Positions 33,665 to 42,173 of a stretch of DNA of 64,000 bases are shown here, piece after piece. The notes beneath the pieces are model-generated. The model was not told the DNA's origin. It worked only from the letters and a program-made list of their open reading frames with translations, and did no database searches. The position numbers were made by a program, and so were the translations under genes. Source of the DNA: Pelagisphaera sp964404745 (lineage in GTDB: Bacteria > Verrucomicrobiota > Verrucomicrobiia > Opitutales > Opitutaceae). Location of the stretch: assembly GCA_964404745.1 (NCBI GenBank), contig CAYOLG010000008.1, positions 74,375 through 138,374 of the forward strand, written 5' to 3'. The stretch's first letter is position 1, and every line of letters starts with the position of its first letter.

Positions 33665-35461
33665 TCAAATGATCGATTGAGGATTGGACGTAGGCGGGGA
33701 AAGGACATTGGCGGCGGTCAAGCTAAGGGCCCACAAGGTGGGAGCGGTAGCCAGTATCGGCTTTAACCGCTGGGGATTGGGGGCGAGTTTGCCGGCCAAA
33801 GGACCGTCCTCGATTTCCTTGGGGGAATGTCCAAAAGAAGAGACGGGGAAATAGCGGACGCGTGTTGAGATAGAGTCCGCGTTGGCGACAATCGTCGGGC
33901 AGTACTCCATGAGAAGGTTTCTGGTCGATTCGCTATTTCGCTCCATTTCCTCCTCGGTTATTGGCCTGTCTTCCGGTAGGGAAAGGGAATCTTCTGGCAG
34001 GATTGATTTCCAAACATCGCATTTGCCCACAATCACAGCGATTGGTGTATCCACCAATTCATGACTGTCTTTCGCTTTTAGTTTTTTGACGCGGATGCCC
34101 ATCTCCGCCAGAATCGTATCTTGCTCGTCGGTCGCTTGGGAGCGCAATTGCGGATCGCGCTTGCGGCGAAGCCGTTTACGAAAGGCTCTATTTGCGGTAG
34201 GATCATATAAAAAGAAGAGGACTGAGGAGGCGGCTACATGAAGCGCGCCAGGTGAATCGTCTAAGCTAATGGTGGGTTTGAAATGCTCGCCAGCATTGTC
34301 GTAAAATACGAGAGCGACGCGGCGCCTAGGATCGCCGCTTTTGCGCAAGTGGTAAACAAAGGGCCTGGGGAGAGCCACCGTTTTTCCGTTACGGGGCAGC
34401 TGCTCGTACATCAGACCCTCGAAATCGGTCTTGGAGATGAAAGCATCTTCCGGCGTCATAGCGGAGAAAAGCCGGTTTTTCATTTCATTCAGGCGGACAT
34501 TCCCGCTGGGATCCCCATCTTGGAGGATGCAGCCGAAGTGCCGCATGAGTTCTACGGGTAGCAGTTGGAGTAGAGTGGACAAGTAGTAGGATTTTCCGCT
34601 ACTCGGGGCTCCGACGAGGGAAAAAATCAAATGGTTTTGACTGAGGAACGACGAGGGCAGCCTACCGCGGCAGTGGGGGCAGGCGAGCTCCAGGCTGACG
34701 ACTCCTCGCTCGTCCAGGGCTTGACCGAGTTCGTTGAAGCGGCTGGCGACAAATCGCTTCTTAGCATGGGGACCCAATTCGGGGTCTCCTGTGAGGTCGT
34801 CATGAGCGGCTATGTTGAGGACATCTCCTTTGGAGAATGTTTTCCAGCAAATCGGGCAGGTGGGCTCGCCATTGTTAGGGGCTACAGTAGCGGCATCTCG
34901 CCCGTAGCCAATTGGGGGATGGGAACTGGGAGCTTCATCGGCTGCTCCCTCTTTAGGTAGCAAATTGATAAGCTCTTTTAGCGGAAAACGAACTTCCGAG
35001 CTCCCGGGCAGGACGACGTACTGGCTTGTCGGCGAGAAGCGATTGAGCAGGGCGGCTTGGTTGAGCTCTTCCGGCCGCAGTTGCAGCCGCAAGCGGTCAC
35101 CGTTGACGGCTTCCACACTCCAATCGTGGGCGTCGAAATCTTTTCCGAGATCGGGTGACTTCGATGATATGGAAATGATGAGGAGATGTCCTCGCAGACT
35201 GAGGGCGTACAGGCGATCCCGGGCGATTTTGTTTCTGTGGTCGATAGGCTCGCCATCGAGGAGGGGAAGACTCTTTGGATTCAAAGAATCGATATAGTAC
35301 TCACCCTTGGATTTTGAAATGCGACAAAGAGGGGTCGTCGCTCCATTGGCGGTTTTCCCATTCAAGGTGGCCGGAAAATTGGAAACGCTGGTGATCGTCC
35401 GATTTAGACAATCGGCAATCGTCAAAGAAGCGGAGCTCCGGAAGAAATCGAAAAGTCCCAT
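33665..35461 (-). CDS. FHA-like / zinc-ribbon / P-loop GTPase (DO-GTPase-like)
   Basis: 598 residues from the ATG at 35461 (MGLFDFF). An upstream in-frame start would add 47 residues. The N-terminal ~100 residues look FHA-like (PLCRISKSKGEYYIDSLN, then LLDGEPI). Zinc-binding pairs are C202/C205 (CPIC) and C261/C264 (CPHC). The GTPase has Walker A GAPSSGKS at 284-291, a G3-like FYDNAGE at 386-392 and a G4-like VGKCDVW at 478-484. This order fits GTPases found beside GAP1 domains. It heads the operon, with the GAP1-N2-like gene 3 bp behind. GTP binding is well supported. Function in defence or signalling is inference. Confidence 0.8.
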   Translation of the reverse strand: MGLFDFFRSSASLTIADCLNRTITSVSNFPATLNGKTANGATTPLCRISKSKGEYYIDSLNPKSLPLLDGEPIDHRNKIARDRLYALSLRGHLLIISISSKSPDLGKDFDAHDWSVEAVNGDRLRLQLRPEELNQAALLNRFSPTSQYVVLPGSSEVRFPLKELINLLPKEGAADEAPSSHPPIGYGRDAATVAPNNGEPTCPICWKTFSKGDVLNIAAHDDLTGDPELGPHAKKRFVASRFNELGQALDERGVVSLELACPHCRGRLPSSFLSQNHLIFSLVGAPSSGKSYYLSTLLQLLPVELMRHFGCILQDGDPSGNVRLNEMKNRLFSAMTPEDAFISKTDFEGLMYEQLPRNGKTVALPRPFVYHLRKSGDPRRRVALVFYDNAGEHFKPTISLDDSPGALHVAASSVLFFLYDPTANRAFRKRLRRKRDPQLRSQATDEQDTILAEMGIRVKKLKAKDSHELVDTPIAVIVGKCDVWKSILPEDSLSLPEDRPITEEEMERNSESTRNLLMEYCPTIVANADSISTRVRYFPVSSFGHSPKEIEDGPLAGKLAPNPQRLKPILATAPTLWALSLTAANVLSPPTSNPQSII

Positions 35462-35654
35462 AGAAGGCGAGATAGCTAGCGTTGGCCCAAGGCGTTGGCG
35501 GGTATTGGGTAAAGCGGATGATAGGGCAAATGGCAAGGTTGCGAAATCCGCTCTTGGATTGTCTCCCGATGAAATCGAGGCAAAAGCTGTATGAATAAGC
35601 AAAAAAGCCTTGCATGAGCGAATCGAATTTCTACTTTCTGCGGCTCACTTATCC

Positions 35655-35732
35655 GTCCCGTTCGTCTAGTCAGGCCTAGGACACAGGGTTTTCATCCCTG
35701 CAACAGGGGTTCGAATCCCCTACGGGACGCCA
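35655..35732 (+). tRNA. tRNA-Glu (anticodon TTC), CCA encoded
   Basis: A full cloverleaf can be drawn. The acceptor arms are GTCCCGT (35655-35661) and ACGGGAC (35722-35728). The anticodon stem is CAGGG/CCCTG around a TTTTCAT loop, giving anticodon TTC. The T arm is GGGG-TTCGAAT-CCCC, with discriminator G at 35729 and CCA at 35730-35732. A short GC hairpin followed by TTTT (35761-35776) may terminate it. Confidence 0.95.
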
Positions 35733-35952
35733 AGTACTACATGGATCGGTTTCCGTTCCCGGGACGCGGTCCTTTTGCGAATAGCGATTCCGCTGGGGAT
35801 TTGAACCCCGAGAAGGGCGTTCGACGAAGCGTAGCGAAGATGGGCAGCCCGCAGGGCTGTCGCGCAGCGATTCGGCGCAGCCGAACCAATCTTCTACGGG
35901 ACGCCAAGTACTAAAAGGATCGCTTTCCATTCCCGGGACGCGGTCCTTTTGC
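35720..35952 (+). repeat. 59-bp direct repeat of the tRNA-Glu 3' end with palindromic filler
   Basis: Bases 35720-35778 (tRNA 3' end, CCA, spacer and terminator hairpin) recur at 35894-35952 with 4 mismatches, 174 bp apart. Between them lie a T-arm-like GGGGATTTGAACCCC (about 35795-35809) and two perfect hairpins with GCA loops: AGCCC/GGGCT (35846-35858) and TTCGGC/GCCGAA (35871-35885). This looks like a duplicated tRNA 3' fragment interrupted by a REP-like palindrome, or a scar of a tRNA-targeting element. Confidence 0.75.
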
Positions 35953-35986
35953 AGTGAGAGCTTTCGTAGTTAACGAGCTCTTTCGG

Positions 35987-36721
35987 TCAGTACAGCCGCG
36001 GTCCGCCGTCTGATACGCGATCGAAATTGAGTTCGACAGAAGCGCTCTCCAATTCAACGAGATCTAGATAGCTTCCCGTCAGTTTTTTGACATATTCTCG
36101 TCGGGCTAGCGTCTTGATGATTGCCTTGGGATCGCCATCATAATGACGGAAGAGCCTCTCCCAAAATTCGATATCGGAGTCTGTCCAAGCCGTTGCTGCC
36201 AGTAGGGCATCAACTACCTCATCGCTAAGGCCCTCCCCGTATCCCGTGGCTATCCAGACTTCGACGAGGGTCTCGATAAGCTCTATTTCCCAAGCGGGTT
36301 CGATAACATAGTCCTCATCTCGCATGGGCTTTGAGGCGGTGGATACGGTCGGCGAGCGAAAAAGATTCGCTTCGAGCTCCTTCAAGTCCCTCTTCAAATC
36401 TTGGAAGAAGTACCGATAGTCTCCCATTTCCATGGAGCAGATGCGTTGGATGAGGTCGTAGTCAGGAAGCAGCGAATAGAGTCCATCGGACTGGAGACGT
36501 CGTTCGAACTCAGGGGCAATTTCTCCGAGAGCATCGATTGACCAAAAGCTCATGAACATTTCTCGGGGGACGAATCCTTCGATAGAAGTGAAAGCTTTCT
36601 CGGCGATAGCCACCTTTTTTTCTAGAGAGGACTCATTGCGGATCAGGTTTCCATATTCGCTGAATGTGGTAGCGAAAAGGCAGCCTAGCTGCAAGCTGAC
36701 GATGAGGGCTAGGATACGCAT
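35987..36721 (-). CDS. Exported protein of unknown function
   Basis: 244 residues from the ATG at 36721. This is chosen because GGGA lies just upstream and MRILALIVSLQLGCLFATT forms a signal peptide. The LQLGC sequence is close to, but not a good match for, a lipobox. The rest is soluble, acidic and largely helical, with no family recognised. It is divergent from the ABC ATPase gene at 36857 with 135 bp between the starts, so the two may share a control region. It probably acts in the periplasm. Confidence 0.6.
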   Translation of the reverse strand: MRILALIVSLQLGCLFATTFSEYGNLIRNESSLEKKVAIAEKAFTSIEGFVPREMFMSFWSIDALGEIAPEFERRLQSDGLYSLLPDYDLIQRICSMEMGDYRYFFQDLKRDLKELEANLFRSPTVSTASKPMRDEDYVIEPAWEIELIETLVEVWIATGYGEGLSDEVVDALLAATAWTDSDIEFWERLFRHYDGDPKAIIKTLARREYVKKLTGSYLDLVELESASVELNFDRVSDGGPRLY

Positions 36722-36856
36722 GTTTTCCCTATCGGTACAGGTTCGACTCGCTTGAGCAGGGGAGCCTCTGCTTGGGCAGCGCTTGAACTCCGTGGGGCGC
36801 GGTAAATGGGATTGATCCTGGGGGCTAATAGTTCTCAACTAGATTCGAACTGCGCG

Positions 36857-37999
36857 ATGGCCCTACTAGAACTCAAAAATCTGGAAAAAGTCTTCTCAGG
36901 AAGGGAGGGCAAAGGCGTTCGCGCCGTCAAGGGGATCGACCTGGGTGTGAACCAGGGCGAGTTCATGGTGCTCTTGGGTCCATCGGGCTGCGGAAAGTCG
37001 ACGACGCTTCGCATGATAGCGGGGCTTGAGGAGCCCACGGACGGATCGATCGAAATCGATGGAAAAGTCGTCAATGACCTGGATCCGAAAGACCGGGATG
37101 TGGCCATGGTATTTCAAAATTTCGCCCTGTACCCTCACATGACGGTGTACGAAAATATGGCATTCGGCTTAAGGCTGAGGGGGCATGATAAATCCGATAT
37201 CGAAACCAGGGTCCAAAAAGCTGTTCGGATACTGGAGCTAGAGGGCCTGTTATCCCGCAGACCCAAAGCTCTGTCTGGCGGGCAGCGCCAACGAGTTGCG
37301 GTAGGGCGGGCTATTGTCCGGGAACCCAAAATATTTCTCTTCGACGAACCGCTATCCAATCTTGACGCGAGAATGCGGGCATCGATGCGGATGCAAATCT
37401 CCCGACTGCATCGCCAATTGGGCACGACAATGGTTTACGTTACCCACGACCAGATGGAGGCCATGACCATGGGCGATCGCATTTGCGTTATGAAGGACGG
37501 GGAAATCATGCAGATTGATACGCCAATGAAGGTCTATGACGAGCCGGCTAATACATTCGTGGCGAGCTTCATGGGCAATCCTCCCATGAATCTCGTCAAT
37601 GGAAGATTGACTCGTTTGGGTGGTGAATGGCGGTTTCGCGAATCCGAAGAGGAAGCCGGTGGCGGCTTTGAAGTTCCCTTGAGCAAACGGCTGAGCGACT
37701 CGCAGCGTCCAGCGAAGGATACGGAAGTCATTATGGGGATTCGGGCAGAACATATGACGCTGTCGCCATTGGGCCGAGGCGCTCAAGGTGGCGAAGAAGA
37801 CCATGTTTCCGGGATCACCCAAATGGTTGAAACAATGGGGTCCGACAGTATCGTCTACTTCGATACAGGCCTAAATGAAATGGCGGTAAACGTTAGGGCT
37901 AAAAGAACGCCTTTTATTGGGGAAGAGCTTCGATTGAAAATCGATGCGGAAAAGATCCGCTTCTTCGACATACAGACAGGGCAAGCGATCCGGTTATAG
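36857..37999 (+). CDS. ABC transporter ATP-binding protein, MalK/UgpC type
   Basis: 380 residues from the ATG at 36857 (an upstream in-frame start lies in a non-conserved stretch). It has the full ABC ATPase set: Walker A GPSGCGKST, signature LSGGQRQRVAVGRAI, Walker B IFLFDEPLSNLD and H-loop YVTHDQMEAM. A ~140-residue TOBE-containing tail (NPPMNLVNGRLT, MGIRAEHMTLSP) marks the carbohydrate-importer subgroup (MalK, UgpC, MsmX). It energises uptake of sugars or glycerol-phosphate compounds. No permease or binding-protein genes are adjacent, so it may serve several transporters, as MsmX does. Confidence 0.92.
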   Translation: MALLELKNLEKVFSGREGKGVRAVKGIDLGVNQGEFMVLLGPSGCGKSTTLRMIAGLEEPTDGSIEIDGKVVNDLDPKDRDVAMVFQNFALYPHMTVYENMAFGLRLRGHDKSDIETRVQKAVRILELEGLLSRRPKALSGGQRQRVAVGRAIVREPKIFLFDEPLSNLDARMRASMRMQISRLHRQLGTTMVYVTHDQMEAMTMGDRICVMKDGEIMQIDTPMKVYDEPANTFVASFMGNPPMNLVNGRLTRLGGEWRFRESEEEAGGGFEVPLSKRLSDSQRPAKDTEVIMGIRAEHMTLSPLGRGAQGGEEDHVSGITQMVETMGSDSIVYFDTGLNEMAVNVRAKRTPFIGEELRLKIDAEKIRFFDIQTGQAIRL

Positions 38000-38123
38000 T
38001 CGACTTAGGGTGTGAGTACTGGAGGATCGAGGCGGACCTCCCTACCTTGAGGGACACGGTCGATTGAAGATAATCGGCCCTGACTGAAGGGCGGATAAAA
38101 AGGAGGTTGGCGTGGAATGTCCG

Positions 38124-40085
38124 CTAGCTATTGGGCGTCGGGAAGGCGTTTCTCTCGGCTTCCATTCCTTTTTCAAGCAACTCGGTTATCCGATCTACGT
38201 CGTACACGCTGCCAGCCCAAGAGCCGCCGCTCGCGTTCTGCAAGGCCGCCCAGAGCCGCGTATCTTTGGGTACTTTAGGATCCGGTATTAAATCGGGGTG
38301 TTGGCCCCTGGCGCTTAGTTCTTCGGAAGAAATCGATACAATGTCGATGGACCCCTCCAGGTTGATGGTGTCGATCTCAATATTGATCGTGTCGCCATCG
38401 CGGATACAGCCGATCGGACCGCCGGCCCACGCCTCAGGGCTAACATGCCCAATACAGGCTCCTGTGGATACGCCTGAGAAGCGGCCGTCGGTAATCAAAG
38501 CAATCTTGTCGCCATCTTTGACGTGCTTGAGGGCGGAGGTGATCTGGTAGGTTTCCGGCATGCCGCAACCCGGCCCGATTCCGATCAGCACCATGGTATC
38601 CCCGGGCTGAATGGCCCCGCTTTTGATAGCTTGGATCGCGGCGGGTTCGCTAGTCATTACCCGGGCGGGTCCGCGATGCCTGTAGATACCGTCGGAATCG
38701 ATCCGCTTGGGCAGAATAGCGGTACTCTTGACCAAGGCTCCCTCTGGAGCCAGGTTGCCTTTGAGGAAGGTTACAGTGCTGGTGAGCCCCCGCGATTTCG
38801 CCATTTCGGGAGGCATGATTACTTCGGAAGGATCAATGCCATCTAGCTGGGTAAGCTTTTGCTTCAATCGCTCTCGTCTCTCGGAGGTTTCCCACCACTC
38901 AAGATTTTCGCCGAGCGACTTTCCGGTCACCGTTTTGGCATCGAGCTTGAGTAATCCGAGATCGCGGAGGTGAAGCATGACTTCCGGCACGCCTCCAGCG
39001 AGAAATACTTGTACAGTAGCGAAATACTGGGGTCCGTTGGGCAGCGAGTCGACGAGGCGAGGAACTGATCGATTAATGCGGGCCCAGTCTTCAACGGTGG
39101 GCTGGGTCAAGCCGGCGGCGTGAGCTATTGCTGGAATGTGCAACACGAGATTCGTAGAGCCCCCGACAGCGGCATGCACGACCATGGCATTGTAAATGGA
39201 GTCGTTCGTGAGGATATCTTTGGTTGTTTGTTCCTTGGCTTCCTGGGCAATCAGGGCCATCGCAGAGCGTCGGGCTAAGTCTCTCCAAATTGGGGCGCCA
39301 CTCGGGGACAGGGCAGCATGGGTCAGTGAAAGGCCGAGCGCTTCGGCAACTACCTGGCTGGTGGCAGCGGTACCCATAAACTGGCAACCTCCACCGGGGC
39401 TACCGCAGGCCTTGCATCCCATCTCGGTTGCGTAATCAAAATCGATTTCGTCGCGGGCGAATCGGGCGGCCAGTGTCTGTACCTTGCCAGCGTCTTCGCC
39501 CTCTTCGGCCAGAAGCGTCACGCCGCCAGGCACCAGAATGGTGGGCAGATCCGGTGTTCCGGCGAGGGCCATCATCATGGCTGGCAACCCCTTGTCGCAG
39601 GTCGCTATCCCCATTACCCCGCGGCGGGTGGGTAGCGAGCGTATTTGGCGTCGGAATACAGTCGCGGCATCGTTTCGATAGGGCAGACTATCTAGCATGC
39701 CTACTGTTCCATTGGTTCTGCCGTCACAAGGATCGCTACAGAAGGCGGCGAAGGGAATCGCTCCCTCGCCAGACAAGGTTTTGGCCGCTTCCTCAACGAG
39801 GAGGGCAATCTCCCAATGGCCGGTGTGGTATCCAAGCGCGATCGGAGAACCGTCTGGTGCTCTGAGGCCGCCTTGAGTGCTAAGGATGAGGAACTGCTTG
39901 CCCACTAAGCGCTTGGGGTCCCAGCCCATGCCAGCATTTTGCGTCCAGCCGAATAGGTCGCCGCTAGCCATGCCTCTTAACTGTTCGGGCGTCAACGGCA
40001 GGCGCCCGGACGGGCCGGGTCCGTGTGTTCGCAAAGTATAGATCTCCGGATCGGAAGAGTCGAGAAGGTCGTTTTGGGGAGCCAT
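38124..40085 (-). CDS. Sugar-acid dehydratase, YjhG/YagF (xylonate dehydratase) type
   Basis: 653 residues, close to the 655 of E. coli YjhG. It matches that subgroup throughout: YTLRTHGPGPSGRLPLTPEQL at the N-terminus, SGDLFGWTQNAGMGW, the iron-sulfur cysteines in CSDPCDGRTNGT, ATCDKGLPA and CKACGSPGGGCQF, and DGRFSGVSTGACIGHVSPE near the end. IlvD/EDD enzymes use a [2Fe-2S] cluster and Mg to dehydrate sugar acids or dihydroxy acids. The YjhG subgroup acts on D-xylonate, giving 2-keto-3-deoxy-xylonate. The rest of the Dahms pathway is not next to it. It lies near the sugar ABC ATPase on the other strand. Confidence 0.88.
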   Translation of the reverse strand: MAPQNDLLDSSDPEIYTLRTHGPGPSGRLPLTPEQLRGMASGDLFGWTQNAGMGWDPKRLVGKQFLILSTQGGLRAPDGSPIALGYHTGHWEIALLVEEAAKTLSGEGAIPFAAFCSDPCDGRTNGTVGMLDSLPYRNDAATVFRRQIRSLPTRRGVMGIATCDKGLPAMMMALAGTPDLPTILVPGGVTLLAEEGEDAGKVQTLAARFARDEIDFDYATEMGCKACGSPGGGCQFMGTAATSQVVAEALGLSLTHAALSPSGAPIWRDLARRSAMALIAQEAKEQTTKDILTNDSIYNAMVVHAAVGGSTNLVLHIPAIAHAAGLTQPTVEDWARINRSVPRLVDSLPNGPQYFATVQVFLAGGVPEVMLHLRDLGLLKLDAKTVTGKSLGENLEWWETSERRERLKQKLTQLDGIDPSEVIMPPEMAKSRGLTSTVTFLKGNLAPEGALVKSTAILPKRIDSDGIYRHRGPARVMTSEPAAIQAIKSGAIQPGDTMVLIGIGPGCGMPETYQITSALKHVKDGDKIALITDGRFSGVSTGACIGHVSPEAWAGGPIGCIRDGDTINIEIDTINLEGSIDIVSISSEELSARGQHPDLIPDPKVPKDTRLWAALQNASGGSWAGSVYDVDRITELLEKGMEAERNAFPTPNS

Positions 40086-40155
40086 TCCCGTAATCGGAAT
40101 CCAAATTTGCGGGAAGGCAATTCCCGAATTGGATGAACGCGTGTCTTGGTCTGGG

Positions 40156-41106
40156 CTACCGTTCGCGTAGAGAGCCTGATGCTATTTCCTCGAGGAAACT
40201 CTGGTAGGTTTTACGGATGCCATCCTCTAGCGGTATGACAGCCCTCCAGCCTGTTTCGGAAATGAGGGATACGTCCGTCAGCTTCTGGGGGGTGCCGTCG
40301 GGCTTACTGGCGTCGGTTTCGATGACCCCTGTAAAGCCCACCGCGGCTTTGACCATTTCGGCCATTTCCATGATGGAGTGGTCTACGCCGGTGCCGGCGT
40401 TAAGCAAATTGGGAGGATCCTCGATCTGCAGGCAGTGGACGATCGCTCGGCCGAGATCATCTACGTGCATCAGCTCCCGCCTAGGAGTCCCGGTACCCCA
40501 TATGGCGACGCTTTCGGCACCGGATTCCTTGGCCTCGTGGAAGCGCCGGATCAGGGCTGGCAGCAGGTGGCTGTTCTGCGGGTGGTAGTTGTCCCCCGGC
40601 CCGTAAAGGTTGGTGGGCATCAGCGAGTGGAAGGCGACCCCGTACTGCTTGCCGTAGTACTGGCACAGCTTGAGTCCGGCGATCTTGGCGATGGCGTAGG
40701 CCTCGTTAGTCGGCTCGAGCGTGCCGGTTAGTAGAGAGCTTTCCTTCAGAGGTTGGGGGGCCAGTTTGGGATAGATGCAGGAGCTTCCCAGGAAGAGGTA
40801 CCGCTGGACTCCGGAACGATAGGCCGCGTTGATCGTGTTGGCGGCGATGGCCAGGTTCTGGTAGGCGAACTCGGCGGGGTAGGTATCGTTAGCGTGGATA
40901 CCGCCGACGCGGGCTGCCGCCATGACCACCACTTCCGGGCGCTCGGCTTGGAAGAATGCCTCGACTGCCGCCTGGCTGGTCAGATCGAGTTCGGAGCGGC
41001 CGGCAGTCAGGACGTTTTCGTAGCCAAGTCGACCCAGCTCGCGAATTGCCGCAGAACCGGCCATTCCCCGATGGCCGGCGACGTAGATCTTGGAGGATGG
41101 AGTCAT
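40156..41106 (-). CDS. fcl: GDP-L-fucose synthase
   Basis: 316 residues of extended SDR fold: GHRGMAGSAAIRELGRLGYE (nucleotide site), LDLTSQAAVEAFF, the active-site LGSSCIYP and YAIAKIAGLKLCQYYGKQYG (the Tyr-x-x-x-Lys pair), then LMPTNLYGPGDNYH. It epimerises and reduces GDP-4-keto-6-deoxymannose to GDP-L-fucose. It directly follows gmd (21 bp between), which makes its substrate. The 5' half is visibly richer in G and C at third codon positions than most of the window. The GDP-fucose would feed a surface polysaccharide. Confidence 0.94.
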   Translation of the reverse strand: MTPSSKIYVAGHRGMAGSAAIRELGRLGYENVLTAGRSELDLTSQAAVEAFFQAERPEVVVMAAARVGGIHANDTYPAEFAYQNLAIAANTINAAYRSGVQRYLFLGSSCIYPKLAPQPLKESSLLTGTLEPTNEAYAIAKIAGLKLCQYYGKQYGVAFHSLMPTNLYGPGDNYHPQNSHLLPALIRRFHEAKESGAESVAIWGTGTPRRELMHVDDLGRAIVHCLQIEDPPNLLNAGTGVDHSIMEMAEMVKAAVGFTGVIETDASKPDGTPQKLTDVSLISETGWRAVIPLEDGIRKTYQSFLEEIASGSLRER

Positions 41107-41127
41107 GGCGAATCGGCCGCTCTTCGT

Positions 41128-42144
41128 TTATCGGCCGAGGGCGGAGTTGATTTTCGCTTCCTCTTCGGCTAGCTTGAGGTCGGCGTCGACCATGATGGCC
41201 ACCAACTCCTTGAACTTCACCTTGGGCTCCCATCCAAGCTGCCTCTTGGCCTTGGCGGGATCTCCGATCAGCAGGTCCACCTCGGCGGGCCGCTCGTAGC
41301 GCTCGTCGTAGTCGACGTACTTCTCCCAATCCAGGCCCAGCCGGTCGAAAGTCTCGACCACGAACTCCTTGACCGAATGGGTCTCGTTGGTGGCGATGAC
41401 GTAGTCGTCGGGCTCGTCCTGCTGCAGCATCAGCCACATCATCTCCACGTATTCCTTGGCGTAGCCCCAGTCGCGCTCCGCGTCGAGATTGCCCAGGTAG
41501 AGCTTCTCTTGCAGGCCGAGCTTGATGCGGGTGGCCGCCCGGGTGATCTTGCGGGTGACGAAGGTCTCCCCCCGCCTGGGGGACTCGTGGTTAAAGAGTA
41601 TGCCGCTGCAGGCGAAGAGGTCGTAGGACTCGCGGTAGTTCACCGTCAGCCAGTGGGCGTACATCTTGGCGCAGCCGTAGGGAGAGCGCGGCCAGAAGGG
41701 GGTCTTCTCGGTCTGCGGCACCTCCTGGACCTTGCCGAACATCTCCGAGGAGGAGGCTTGGTAGAACCTGACTTTATCAACTAGGTTGGCCTCCCTGATG
41801 GCCTCAAGTATGCGAACCGCCCCCACGCCATCGACGTCGCCAGTGTACTCGGGAATGTCGAAGGAGACTCTAACGTGGCTCTGCGCTCCGAGGTTGTAGA
41901 TTTCGTCGGGTTCGAGATCGTAAAGGAGCTTTACCATGTGAACCGAGTCGGCGAGGTCGCCGTAGTGCAGGAACAGCTTCACCCCATTGACATGGGGATC
42001 CTGGTACAAGTGATCGATGCGATCGGTATTGAAGGTGGAGGCCCGGCGTATGATCCCATGCACTTCGTAGCCTTTGGATAGCAGCAGTTCGGCCAGGTAG
42101 GATCCGTCCTGCCCGGTAATTCCCGTAATAAGAGCCTTTTTCAT
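41128..42144 (-). CDS. gmd: GDP-mannose 4,6-dehydratase
   Basis: 338 residues. The start KKALITGITGQDGSYLAELL is the hallmark of Gmd. Other features are the YNLGAQSHVRVSF block, ASSSEMFGKVQEVPQ, SPYGCAKMYAHWLTVNYRE (catalytic Tyr/Lys) and LGNLDAERDWGYAKEYVE. It converts GDP-D-mannose to GDP-4-keto-6-deoxymannose with bound NADP. It is second in the operon NusG-like regulator, gmd, fcl. The gene's codons favour G and C at third positions more than its neighbours do (long G/C-rich runs at 41280-41760), which hints at transfer or at high expression. Confidence 0.95.
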   Translation of the reverse strand: MKKALITGITGQDGSYLAELLLSKGYEVHGIIRRASTFNTDRIDHLYQDPHVNGVKLFLHYGDLADSVHMVKLLYDLEPDEIYNLGAQSHVRVSFDIPEYTGDVDGVGAVRILEAIREANLVDKVRFYQASSSEMFGKVQEVPQTEKTPFWPRSPYGCAKMYAHWLTVNYRESYDLFACSGILFNHESPRRGETFVTRKITRAATRIKLGLQEKLYLGNLDAERDWGYAKEYVEMMWLMLQQDEPDDYVIATNETHSVKEFVVETFDRLGLDWEKYVDYDERYERPAEVDLLIGDPAKAKRQLGWEPKVKFKELVAIMVDADLKLAEEEAKINSALGR

Positions 42145-42173
42145 CGTTTAATTTGAAGCTTTGGAAAACCGAG

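Noticed and set aside
35676..35930. 84-codon minus-strand ORF over the tRNA and repeat
   Set aside because: It overlaps the tRNA-Glu and is made of duplicated repeat sequence.
41377..41784. Plus-strand ORF inside gmd
   Set aside because: Long only because gmd is G/C-rich at third positions. Gmd motifs on the minus strand are decisive.
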